The position numbers were made by a program, and so were the translations under genes. A DNA stretch of 45,425 nucleotides from Acidobacteriota bacterium (GTDB lineage Bacteria; Acidobacteriota; Terriglobia; Bryobacterales; Bryobacteraceae), in the NCBI GenBank assembly GCA_029776225.1, contig JAKOTR010000084.1, positions 1-45,425 of the forward strand, written 5' to 3'. Below the pieces are notes generated by a model. It saw nothing but the letters and a program-made list of their open reading frames with translations, was not told the origin of the DNA and searched no databases. Below, in pieces: positions 7,633 through 15,642 of the stretch (position 1 is the first letter of the stretch; every line of letters begins with the position of its first letter).

Positions 7633-8580
7633 TCAGCCCAGATAATCGAACAGGCTCCTGCCGGCGGTTCTCGCATGGGAGGCGAGCGCCACTTCCTTGT
7701 GGGTCTGCGCCTCGGTGAGTTGGATGACCGCTTCGATGATGTCGGCGTCTTGGATTTCGCTCAACTCGATCTCCTGGCGCAATTTCAGTTTGTTGGCGGT
7801 CTCCAGCGCCTCTTCGATGCGGTTCTGGATCGTACCGTAATGGCTCAGTTCGGCGCTGAGGTGATCGTGGGCTTTCTTGAGTTCCACCATGGCCGCGCTG
7901 ATCGCGGCGGTCTGGGCCTCGTACTGTGTGTTGTAATCCGGATCTCCCGGCGGCACTGTAGGAACGGCCTGAAGCGCGATCCGGAGGTTGTTGATGGCAG
8001 CGAAAACGCTTGCCCCGGGGCTGTCGAAGATTTGGTCGGCGGAGTGGGAGATGGTGAACTTCGTGCCGCTCGGGTGCATGATTTCCCGGGTGGCCGCGCT
8101 GCCGGCGTAGGCGCTCACCCCGTTAGGCTGCGTGAGGTCCACCGTATATGGCGCGTTGCGGTAATCGTCGCCGCTGAAAATATGCCGCCCCTCGACCGTA
8201 GTGGCGGCGATGTTCACCATCTGCTCGAGCGCCGCCTGAACCTCCACGGCGATGATCGTGCGCTGGGTTGGAGTCTGTGTGGCAGTCGCTCCCTGCGCGC
8301 CGATCGTAATCACGCGCTCCAGCACCTTGACCGCCGTCTGCAGCGCCTGCTCCGCCGTGTCCACTTCGCTCTTGGCGCGCCCCAGGTTGGTTGTCACCTG
8401 AAGGGTCTGCTCGAGCTGGCCGCGGGCGATCAGCAGCCTGCTCACGTCGCTTGGCTGGTCCGATGCGAATTCCAGTTTCTTGCCCGAACCGATTTGCCGT
8501 AGAGCGCGGTCGGCGCGCGCGGTAATAAGGGTCAGTGCCGCCAGAAACCTGTCGCTTACCGTATTCAAGCCCGAAATCAT
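7633..8580 (-). CDS. flgL: Flagellar hook-filament junction protein FlgL (HAP3)
   Basis: A 315-residue flagellin-fold protein. The N-terminal D0/D1 helices contain the flagellin-like block ALRQIGSGKKLEFASDQPSD, and the C-terminal helices contain SHYGTIQNRIEEALETANKL and end in ASHARTAGRSLFDYLG, similar to FlgL and flagellin termini. The middle (about 140-215) is a short variable domain. It follows flgK by 20 bp, with GGAGGAGAG properly spaced before the ATG, and FlgK-FlgL pairing is the usual arrangement. FlgL joins the hook-associated FlgK to the filament outside the cell. Flagellin itself would be longer at the ends of this block and is not in the window; context and length favour FlgL. Confidence 0.93.
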   Translation of the reverse strand: MISGLNTVSDRFLAALTLITARADRALRQIGSGKKLEFASDQPSDVSRLLIARGQLEQTLQVTTNLGRAKSEVDTAEQALQTAVKVLERVITIGAQGATATQTPTQRTIIAVEVQAALEQMVNIAATTVEGRHIFSGDDYRNAPYTVDLTQPNGVSAYAGSAATREIMHPSGTKFTISHSADQIFDSPGASVFAAINNLRIALQAVPTVPPGDPDYNTQYEAQTAAISAAMVELKKAHDHLSAELSHYGTIQNRIEEALETANKLKLRQEIELSEIQDADIIEAVIQLTEAQTHKEVALASHARTAGRSLFDYLG

Positions 8581-8600
8581 GAGTGTCTCTCCTCCGTGAT

Positions 8601-9959
8601 CTACCGCATCATGTCAATCGTGGTCTGGGTCAGTTCGTTCAAGATGACGATGACTCGCGCGGTGGCCTCATAGGCGCGCTGGAGTTCGATCAGCCGCGCG
8701 GCCTCCTCGTCGAGCGACACCGCGGAGATCTCGTCCCGAATGGAGCGCGACTGGAGCAACAACTGCTCGTGAGTATCGCGGTTGCTGCGCGATCCGTGGA
8801 GCACCTGGCCAATCGTTGCAGCGAGCCGCCCATAGTATGCCGTGTAGGAGAGCCCGTCTAGCCTGGGCGCCGTGGCCAGCCCCGCGAGAGCCAGTGCGTT
8901 GGCATTCCCGAGGGGCGCGTCCGGTGCGGCCGCGGCCAGTTGGTCCGGCGTGATGTTGGTGACCCGAAGCGTGCTTGCCGCCTCGTCGGCGCTGTCGTAA
9001 GCGAACAGAGGGGCCCCCGGATTGCCGTTGGTATCCAGCCCCGCGGCCAGCATCGCGTTCACGCCGTCCGCCAGGCTGGCTGCCAGCCGGTTCAACTCGC
9101 TCATATAGGACGGCAGAACGGTGTTCTTCAGCTCGAGCATGGCGCCGAGGCGCCCGGTGGCGGCCTGGGCCGTCACGTCCTTCCCGTCGGAGTCTAGAAT
9201 GCGCGTCTCGCTGCCGGCGAATTCCGGTTCGATCCGGTACTGCCGGACTCCGATCACCAGCGGGACCTGCCCGCCCATCAAAATCGTCACGGTGCCGTCG
9301 GGCTGGAAAAGCGCTGTGAAGTCGGTGTACTCCGCAAGGTTTTCCAGCGTGGCATGCAGGCGCGCATCGAGGCTGGGATCGCTTCGCGCATGATGGTCGC
9401 GCTGCATCTGAACGTTCAAGTCGCGTATCGAGGAGGCCAGGTTGTTGATCGTCTCGACGGCTTCCCGTATCTGCTGGTCGAGAACGGTTGAGGTGGTGTT
9501 CAGGGAAGCTGCGGTTTCGGCGAATTGTGCCGCCGCCTCGGTAGCGCGGTCGATCACTTCCCGCCGCGGCACGAGGTCGTTCGGCGCCAGGCTCCACGCC
9601 GAAAAGCTTTGAAACAGCTTGTTGAGCGCCCCTGGAATCCCGCTCTGGCCCGAGATGTCGAACAGGCGCTCGATCTTGGCAAGGTCCTTGCTGAACTGGT
9701 CAAAGTGGGCCCACAGGTGCGTCTCCTGCCGCACGGACCGCTCGGCATACTCGCTCCGCAGGCTCTGAACCTGCCCCGGTACTATGCCGCCCGGCAGGCC
9801 CTGTTCGGGGACAAACGGAGCGGGCAGCGGCAGCAGCCGCTGCTTGGCGTAGCCTGGAGTGGAAGCGTTGAGAACGTTGTTCTGGACGGTAGCGAGAGAG
9901 TATTCCAATATGTGCAGCGAATTCGCCGACGCTCTTAGTGCTCCAAACAGCCCGGACAT
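8601..9959 (-). CDS. flgK: Flagellar hook-associated protein FlgK (HAP1)
   Basis: A 452-residue protein of the hook-filament junction. The start is the ATG at 9959 (MSGLFGALRASANSLHILEY), with GAAGGGTGA upstream; a longer frame to 10082 lacks homology. The N-terminus shows the rod/hook signature with NNVLNASTPGYAKQRL (the N-x-x-N-x-x-TPGY type block). The central part shows FlgK-type motifs (LFDISGQSGIPGALNKLFQS), and the C-terminus ends in a heptad region with EEAARLIELQRAYEATARVI before the final helix, as in FlgK, FlgE and FlgG. It is shorter than the 547-residue E. coli protein, lacking part of the variable D2/D3 region. Order flgM, flgN-like, flgK, flgL matches a late flagellar operon. 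Confidence 0.94.
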   Translation of the reverse strand: MSGLFGALRASANSLHILEYSLATVQNNVLNASTPGYAKQRLLPLPAPFVPEQGLPGGIVPGQVQSLRSEYAERSVRQETHLWAHFDQFSKDLAKIERLFDISGQSGIPGALNKLFQSFSAWSLAPNDLVPRREVIDRATEAAAQFAETAASLNTTSTVLDQQIREAVETINNLASSIRDLNVQMQRDHHARSDPSLDARLHATLENLAEYTDFTALFQPDGTVTILMGGQVPLVIGVRQYRIEPEFAGSETRILDSDGKDVTAQAATGRLGAMLELKNTVLPSYMSELNRLAASLADGVNAMLAAGLDTNGNPGAPLFAYDSADEAASTLRVTNITPDQLAAAAPDAPLGNANALALAGLATAPRLDGLSYTAYYGRLAATIGQVLHGSRSNRDTHEQLLLQSRSIRDEISAVSLDEEAARLIELQRAYEATARVIVILNELTQTTIDMMR

Positions 9960-9963
9960 AGTA

Positions 9964-10314
9964 TCACCCTTCGACTGAAATCCTTCGCACCGGCCCCGGC
10001 ACGGCCGGCTCCCCGCTCGCGGTGTAACCGCACGCAGCGGTGAACAACACGCGCGCCCATCCGGAATAGAACGCCGCCGCACCCTCGATGAGCGCCGCCG
10101 CCAGCGAAACCTCCTTCCGTAACTCCTCCAATTCAGTCTCGGCCCCGGGTTCCGGCCGGTACTCCCGGAGCGCGCCTACGGCCGTTTCGAGATGGGCCGC
10201 ACTCTCCTCGAGCGAATCCACCGTCGGACGCAGCAGCAGGCGCCTGGCATCGCTTACGCTTGCTCGAGCCCGACCTACCGGACCGAGTTCTCCGCACGCT
10301 ATACTTCGGCTCAT
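9964..10314 (-). CDS. Hypothetical protein at FlgN position
   Basis: A 116-residue, mostly helical protein. The ATG overlaps the flgM stop by 4 nt (ATGA) and the gene ends 4 bp before the flgK start, so it is translated as part of the flgM-flgK-flgL operon. FlgN, the export chaperone of FlgK and FlgL, normally occupies this slot, and a small helical protein fits. Direct similarity to FlgN is weak: there is a heptad-like stretch (DSLEESAAHLETAVGALREY and LEELRKEVSLAAALIEGAAA), while the C-terminus contains a hydrophobic piece (YSGWARVLFTAACGYTA) unusual for a soluble chaperone. I call it FlgN-like by position only. Confidence 0.7.
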   Translation of the reverse strand: MSRSIACGELGPVGRARASVSDARRLLLRPTVDSLEESAAHLETAVGALREYRPEPGAETELEELRKEVSLAAALIEGAAAFYSGWARVLFTAACGYTASGEPAVPGPVRRISVEG

Positions 10315-10607
10315 TTCTGCATGGCCTCGCTGATGATACTGCGGCTTACCGCCTGAGCGTCGGGCTGGTATCGCCCCGCCCTGTAGTCGGCCGCCAGCCG
10401 CTCGATGCGCGCCGCGCGATCCACCGAATGAACGGCCAGCATCTTCAAGATTCTGCCGGAGAGGCTCGAAAGCTGCACACGATCCCCGTCCTGCGGCTGT
10501 GTAGCGCTCTCCCTCTGTACCACGCCCGCGGCAACCGCTTCGGATTTTTGCGTATTGCCGAAATCCGAAGCCGCCGTTTGGCTCAGCAGACTGTCGTTGA
10601 CTCTCAT
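10311..10607 (-). CDS. flgM: Anti-sigma factor FlgM
   Basis: A 98-residue protein with the conserved C-terminal FlgM region: VQLSSLSGRILKML followed by RAARIERLAADYRAGRYQPD and the final helix AVSRSIISEAM. These helices bind sigma-28 (FliA) until the hook is complete and FlgM is secreted. The N-terminal 45 residues are polar and low in predicted structure, as in the natively disordered N-terminus of known FlgM. It heads the operon with the FlgN-like gene, flgK and flgL. A sigma-28-type promoter lies just upstream (10626-10653), so FlgM expression probably includes a FliA-dependent feedback. Confidence 0.9.
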   Translation of the reverse strand: MRVNDSLLSQTAASDFGNTQKSEAVAAGVVQRESATQPQDGDRVQLSSLSGRILKMLAVHSVDRAARIERLAADYRAGRYQPDAQAVSRSIISEAMQK

Positions 10608-10625
10608 TGGTCTTCGCCTGTGTTC

Positions 10626-10653
10626 TTATCGGCGGAACGATTAAAAAGGATTA
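10626..10653 (-). promoter_or_regulatory. FliA (sigma-28) type promoter upstream of flgM
   Basis: On the minus strand, GCCGATAA (10633 to 10626) is a perfect match to the sigma-28 -10 consensus; TAAT at 10653 to 10650 stands in for the -35 TAAA with a 16-nt spacer (consensus 15). The predicted start lies about 12 nt before the flgM ATG, giving a short leader that still holds AGGCGAAG as a possible ribosome binding site. Confidence 0.65.
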
Positions 10654-10889
10654 GGGCAGGGGAGATTCAGTACTGCTGGAAACCAAGTTGCCCACTCGGG
10701 GCGGGCACTTCGAGATGACTGGCGCCGGCATGCCCTGGGAACTAAACCTGGGCTAGTGCGGTCGGGCTTCAGCCCCCGTTATTGGCATGGAGCAAGCGCG
10801 GGCCGGCAGGCGCGGATTTCGGGCCTCTTGGCACGCTGGTGGCACGCCAAAAATCGGCTCCGCAAATCGTTGAAAATAGAGGGATTATT
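10654..10889. other. Non-coding stretch between flgM promoter and tRNA-Ala
   Basis: About 236 bp with no credible gene. Near 10838-10860 the tandem GGCACGC tract (TTGGCACGCTGGTGGCACGC) lies close to the tRNA 3' end; it may be a remnant of recombination at the tRNA, but no integrase is left. I see no terminator with a T-run. Confidence 0.4.
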
Positions 10890-10965
10890 TGGTGGACGGC
10901 ATGGGATTCGAACCCACGACCCCGGCGTTGCGAACGCCGTGCTCTCCCAGCTGAGCTAGCCGCCC
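10890..10965 (-). tRNA. tRNA-Ala (anticodon CGC)
   Basis: Minus-strand cloverleaf of 76 nt with encoded CCA. Acceptor GGGCGGC pairs with GCCGTCC (one G-U), D-arm AGCTCAGCTGGGAGAGC, anticodon arm CGGCG-TTCGCAA-CGCCG with CGC reading the GCG codon, T-arm GGTTCGAATCC. A TATTAT box at 10993 to 10988 is about 23 bp upstream of the 5' end and could be its -10 element, although no good -35 is visible. Confidence 0.96.
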
Positions 10966-11026
10966 ACGCCTGGAACTTACTCTTTTGATAATACCACTTT
11001 TGCCGTCGCGCCGGGATAGATGGCAC

Positions 11027-11326
11027 TTACTGCTGTTGCTGCTGGCTCAAGGGCTGGATTTCCTGCGTCAACGCCGGCGCGGGTCCGCCGGTCTGTTCGG
11101 GCGACGAGGCAAGCGCCTGAGCCCGCCGTGCGGCCCAATACTTCTTCATGCGCTCCGAAACTTCAAGACGTTCAGCCTCACTCATCTTCTTTCGGCCCCG
11201 GCGAGAACGCACGGCAGGGCCCTCGGTCCGGCTGCCCCGCGCGTGCAGCTCCTCGAGCGATTCAATCAGTTTATCCAGTCGCTTTTTTTCGTCGTAAAGA
11301 GCTCGAATCGCCTTGTACAGATCCAC
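11027..11326 (-). CDS. Small basic hypothetical protein
   Basis: A 99-residue protein with a GTG start and AGGAG 6 nt upstream. The N-terminal half is a helical coiled-coil-like segment (MDLYKAIRALYDEKKRLDKL), followed by an Arg/Lys cluster (RSRRGRKKMSEAERLEVSER) that looks like an AT-hook or nucleic-acid contact, and MKKYWAARR. The C-terminus is low complexity and ends in five Gln. The motif pattern recalls small conserved proteins of Acidobacteria with no assigned role. It stands alone between tatC (100 bp upstream) and tRNA-Ala. I would guess DNA or RNA binding from charge and motif only. Confidence 0.75.
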   Translation of the reverse strand: MDLYKAIRALYDEKKRLDKLIESLEELHARGSRTEGPAVRSRRGRKKMSEAERLEVSERMKKYWAARRAQALASSPEQTGGPAPALTQEIQPLSQQQQQ

Positions 11327-11380
11327 TGCTTGCTCCTGAGCATGCGGGGGGTTAGACCGCTTTCCCCCGACGATTCGCCT

Positions 11381-11393
11381 GTTATCGTATAAC
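11381..11393. promoter_or_regulatory. 13-bp palindrome, possible operator
   Basis: GTTATCGTATAAC is an inverted repeat of GTTAT around a CGT centre, about 55 bp upstream of the small basic protein's GTG and 34 bp after the tatC stop. It is AT-rich inside a GC-rich genome and in the right place for an operator or promoter element. No binding protein can be named. Confidence 0.3.
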
Positions 11394-11426
11394 GAATAGC
11401 CGGCGAAATCCAGCCGTAATTCTTAC

Positions 11427-12689
11427 TTATCTTGAAATAAACGGCCAGTGCGGCACAAATTGGAAGCCGTACTTGGTTAGCAGATAGTACGCGGCCCCGG
11501 CGAGCAAAACCAGGACCGGCGCGAGCCACAGGAGCACCTTCTTCCACGGGAACTTCCGCTTTTCACGGTGCAGCGTCAACAGGTAGCCGGCGAAAACGCC
11601 GACGAAAAACAGCAGCGCCATCGGCACCGAGAAAATCATTAGATTGAACACGTCCGGCGTGGGGGTGATCACGGCTGCCACCACCACGATTGCGAGTATC
11701 GCGTACCGGCTGTTGCGCAGCAGGAAGCCCGGGGTCGTAATCCGCAGCAGCGTCAAGAAGAAAATCAAAATCGGCAGCTCGAAAGTCAGGCCGATTCCCA
11801 GCATCACGTTCACGAAAAGGTTGAAGTACTCGGTCACCGAAACCATCGGCTGGACATTAATGTCTCTGCCGATGCCGAGCAGGAACGTCAACCCGTATCG
11901 GAACGCAACGAAGTAGCCGAACACTCCGCCGAGGATGAACAGACCCGCCGAGCAGATGATAAACGGAGCGGCCCAGCGCCGCTCGCGCTTATACAAGCCC
12001 GGCGCGATGAACGCCCAAGCCTGGTACAGGATCCAGGGCGACGCCACGAAAATCGCCGCCAGCATCGGCAGCTTCACCCAGAGGATCATGAACGCTTCCA
12101 TCGGGGTGATGAAGACCAGCTTCTCCTGGAAACCCAGCGTGCGGAGCGCTGCTACGGCCGGCCCGCTGACCGCCCGCCAGAGATCGTTGGCGAAGATCAG
12201 GCAGAGGAGGAACGCGATACCCACACCGGCGAGGGCTTTCAGAATGCGGCTGCGCAGTTCCTCGAGATGCTCAACGAAGGACATGCGCAGCATGCCCTCT
12301 TCCTCGTCTTCCTCGTCCGAGCTGGACGGAGCCGGAGGCTTTTTCGAACCGCCGCCGTTGCCGGTTTGAACGGCGGGAGGCGCTGATTGTTCCGCAGGCG
12401 GAGCAGCGGCGGCTACCGCGGTCGAAGGCGGGTCCGGAGCGGGCGTTTCCTCATAACTCGCATACGGATCCTCCGCATACGGATCCTCCGGATACCCAGT
12501 GTAGGAGTCCTCCCGCGGGTATGGATCCTCCTGCGGGTAAGGATCCTTTTCGGGATACTCCTGGTAGGGATCCTCTTCCGGCGTATGAACGTTCTCCGGA
12601 TCCTGTTCAGGCGTACGGGTGCTCTCCGGATCTTGTTCCGGCGTATGAGTGCTCTCCGGATCCTGCGGTCCGTGCTTATCGTCCTGCAA
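11427..12689 (-). CDS. tatC: Sec-independent translocase TatC with long N-terminal extension
   Basis: A 420-residue protein. The TatC core begins near residue 137 (SFVEHLEELRSRILKALAGV) and holds six hydrophobic segments, with conserved SPWILYQAWAFIAPGLYKRE, FFLTLLRITTP and the late segment around VVAAVITPTPD, as in TatC. It is preceded by about 135 residues of acidic low complexity: ten-residue repeats (PEQDPEST) and a Tyr-rich DPY series, then a Pro/Ala-rich stretch and a DEEDEEEG run. The start is a TTG with AGAGGA six nt upstream; a shorter start at ATG 12293 (residue 133) with a GAGG-rich upstream would give an ordinary TatC, so the extension needs proof. It follows tatA by 29 bp. The N-terminus should lie in the cytoplasm. 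Confidence 0.93.
   Translation of the reverse strand: MQDDKHGPQDPESTHTPEQDPESTRTPEQDPENVHTPEEDPYQEYPEKDPYPQEDPYPREDSYTGYPEDPYAEDPYASYEETPAPDPPSTAVAAAAPPAEQSAPPAVQTGNGGGSKKPPAPSSSDEEDEEEGMLRMSFVEHLEELRSRILKALAGVGIAFLLCLIFANDLWRAVSGPAVAALRTLGFQEKLVFITPMEAFMILWVKLPMLAAIFVASPWILYQAWAFIAPGLYKRERRWAAPFIICSAGLFILGGVFGYFVAFRYGLTFLLGIGRDINVQPMVSVTEYFNLFVNVMLGIGLTFELPILIFFLTLLRITTPGFLLRNSRYAILAIVVVAAVITPTPDVFNLMIFSVPMALLFFVGVFAGYLLTLHREKRKFPWKKVLLWLAPVLVLLAGAAYYLLTKYGFQFVPHWPFISR
12571..12660. repeat. Three tandem 30-bp repeats inside the tatC extension
   Basis: Units 12571-12600, 12601-12630 and 12631-12660 share 24 or more of 30 bases and keep the reading frame, encoding the ten-residue repeat TPEQDPEST. 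A partial fourth unit starts at 12661. A second series of GGATCC-containing copies continues to about 12460. Length variation between strains would be expected. Confidence 0.85.
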
Positions 12690-12718
12690 CTGCGTCCTCT
12701 ACCCTATCGGCTGAACTC

Positions 12719-13201
12719 TTAGGCTTTCGATTCGGCGGGCTGAGCTCCGTTGGCCGGCGGTTCCGTCTGCGATTCCACGCCGGGCTCTGTGGCGCCGGCG
12801 ATGGCGGCGGTCGTGGCTACCGTGCCCTCTGGAGCCAAACCGGATTCGGCGTCGGCGCCCTCGGTTGCGGATGCGCCTACTGTGGAGGTTTCTGAATCTG
12901 AAGTGGTGGACTCATTGAAGGCGGCGTCGTACCCGCCGTCGTAGTAGGAAGAATCGTAACTGTAATTGTAATCGTACGTCTCGGGGTTATATTCGCTTGT
13001 GACTTCCTTCAGCGATTGGTTTTCCTCTTCGATGCTGCGCAATTCGCGGTCGAAGGTCGCCCGCAACTCAGTCGAGGCGCGCTTGAATTCGGTGATTGCC
13101 TTCCCCAGAGTCCTGCCGAGTTCCGGGAGCTTCCTTGGACCAAATAGAAGCAAGGCAAGCACGAAAATAAAGATTGTTTCCGGCCAGCCCAGCGGACCCA
13201 T
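12719..13201 (-). CDS. tatA: Twin-arginine translocase component TatA/TatB
   Basis: A 160-residue protein with the TatA/B signature: one N-terminal membrane helix (IFIFVLALLLF), the hinge FGPRKLPELGRTLG and an amphipathic helix (KAITEFKRASTELR). The ATG is preceded by GGAGGAGAA at seven nt. The C-terminal tail is unusual. Residues 71-91 hold eight Tyr in acidic context (YNPETYDYNYSYDSSYYDGG), and the rest is Ser/Thr/Ala/Glu/Pro-rich. It lies between rsmE (32 bp upstream) and tatC (29 bp downstream) and is probably co-transcribed with both. No second TatA/B paralogue is in the window, so whether it serves as TatA, TatB or both is open. Confidence 0.9.
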   Translation of the reverse strand: MGPLGWPETIFIFVLALLLFGPRKLPELGRTLGKAITEFKRASTELRATFDRELRSIEEENQSLKEVTSEYNPETYDYNYSYDSSYYDGGYDAAFNESTTSDSETSTVGASATEGADAESGLAPEGTVATTAAIAGATEPGVESQTEPPANGAQPAESKA

Positions 13202-13233
13202 TGATTCTCCTCCGTCTCGCCAATGAGACTATT

Positions 13234-13995
13234 TCATGATAGCGGCCGCGAAAGAAGCGAGTCAACCGAAGCGGATTCGAGCCACGCCCCCGTCAACAGG
13301 GCCAGAGCCGCTACTGCAGCGGTTTCCGTGCGCAGGATGTTGGGGCCGAGCGAGGCCGCCGTCCACCCCGCGGCGCAGGCGCGGGAGCGCTCGGTTTCGG
13401 TTCAGCCGCCCTCCGGTCCGATGAGCACTCTGACGATATCGGATGGCTGGCGCCCGGCAGGCAGAACGCACAGGAGCGGGCCGGCGCCGCCCTGCTCATC
13501 CAGAAAACAAGAAAAGGATGCCGTGCCGCTGGTCGCCTCGCAAAACCCGACAGGCGGCAGCACTTCAGGCAACCGGGCGCGACGCGCCTGCTGGCTGCTC
13601 TCCCGGACAATCCGGCGCCACCGCTCCAGCCGCTTCGCCGCCGCCATCCGGAGCCCCTTTTCGCTTCGCTCGCATTCCACCGGCACGATTCTCTCCACGC
13701 CCAGTTCGGTCGCCTTCTCCAGGGCCCACTCGAACCGGTCGAACTTCACCAGCGCGAGCAAGAGCGTAATGCGCACCGGCGGCGGTTGCTGCTCCAGCTC
13801 TTCGACCACGCGAAACCGTATGCCCTCCCTGCTCACTGTTTCGATCTCCGCCAGGTAGACCGAACGGTTGTCGGAAAGCTCGTAGAGTTGTCCGGGCGTG
13901 GCGCGCAAAACCTGGCGCAGGTGGCGCGCATCCTCGCCTGCGAGCATGGCGGAGGCCCCCTCGACGGCGTCGACGAAAAAGCGGCGGCGTGCCAT
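13234..13995 (-). pseudogene. rsmE: 16S rRNA m3U1498 methyltransferase RsmE, interrupted by in-frame TGA
   Basis: RsmE, a SPOUT-family methyltransferase, should be about 250 residues. The frame from ATG 13995 (MARRRFFVDAVEGASAMLAG) runs through the PUA-like domain and the SPOUT domain with LALVKFDRFEWALEKATELG and VLIGPEGG, and then meets TGA at 13404-13402 (codon 198). The same frame continues after the stop with TETERSRACAAGW, SLGPNILRTETAAVAAL and ends at 13234, exactly the expected SPOUT knot. Relatives often have Trp or Phe right after GPEGG, so TGG to TGA is the simplest change. Either a pseudogene, an assembly error or readthrough. An alternative ATG at 14010 overlaps ruvA. If not translated through, the knot that binds AdoMet is lost. 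Confidence 0.85.
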
Positions 13996-14008
13996 GATAA
14001 TAGATCTC

Positions 14009-14602
14009 ATGATCGCTCATCTGCGCGGCACTCTGCTGGAGAAGCATCCGAACCAGGCGGTGGTGGAGGCCGGCGGCGTGGGCTACGACGTCGCGATTCC
14101 CATCTCCACCTACTCGGCGCTGCCCGAGGCGGGCAGGGAAGTGACCTTGCGCATCTACACGCACGTCCGCGAGGACACACTCGCCCTGTTCGGCTTTCTT
14201 ACGCGTGAGGAAAAACTCCTGTTCGAGAGGCTGATTTCGGTGAGCGGAATCGGGCCGAAGCTCGCCATCACGGTGCTCTCCGGGCTGCCCGCGGCGGACC
14301 TGAGCGCTGCTGTACGCGCCGGCGACGTAAACCGGCTCACGCGCATCCCGGGAGTGGGGAAAAAGACCGCCGAGCGCATCGTGCTGGAATTGCGCGACAA
14401 GCTGCCCGCTTCAGCCGAGGCTGCCGCAGCCGCTCCCGGCGCCGGCGCCGCGCTGAGTCCTCTCGATCAAGATGTGCTCTCCGCGCTGCTCAATCTGGGT
14501 TGCCCTCCGGCCGCCGCCGAGACCGCGGTACGGAAAGCGAAGGCGGACGGCCTGACCGAGTTCGAGCCGTTATTCCGGCGGTCGCTCGAACTAGTGCGCT
14601 AA
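14009..14602 (+). CDS. ruvA: Holliday junction helicase subunit RuvA
   Basis: A 197-residue protein starting with MIAHLRGTLLEKHPN, the typical RuvA N-terminus (OB-fold domain I, to about residue 62). Two helix-hairpin-helix motifs follow, ISVSGIGPKLAI and IPGVGKKTAERIVLELRD. A flexible Ala/Pro-rich linker (about 137-155) leads to the C-terminal domain III (DVLSALLNLGCPPAAAETAV), which contacts RuvB. An upstream in-frame ATG at 13994 is possible, but 14009 gives the family start. The gene is divergent from rsmE with only 13 bp between starts. ruvB follows after 11 bp. RuvA binds four-way junctions and loads RuvB for branch migration. Confidence 0.96.
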   Translation: MIAHLRGTLLEKHPNQAVVEAGGVGYDVAIPISTYSALPEAGREVTLRIYTHVREDTLALFGFLTREEKLLFERLISVSGIGPKLAITVLSGLPAADLSAAVRAGDVNRLTRIPGVGKKTAERIVLELRDKLPASAEAAAAAPGAGAALSPLDQDVLSALLNLGCPPAAAETAVRKAKADGLTEFEPLFRRSLELVR

Positions 14603-14613
14603 GCTGAAGGGTC

Positions 14614-15642
<1,029 letters not shown>

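Noticed and set aside
10756-10988. Plus-strand frames across tRNA-Ala (RHGIRTHDP type)
   Set aside because: Well-known spurious translation of a tRNA gene.
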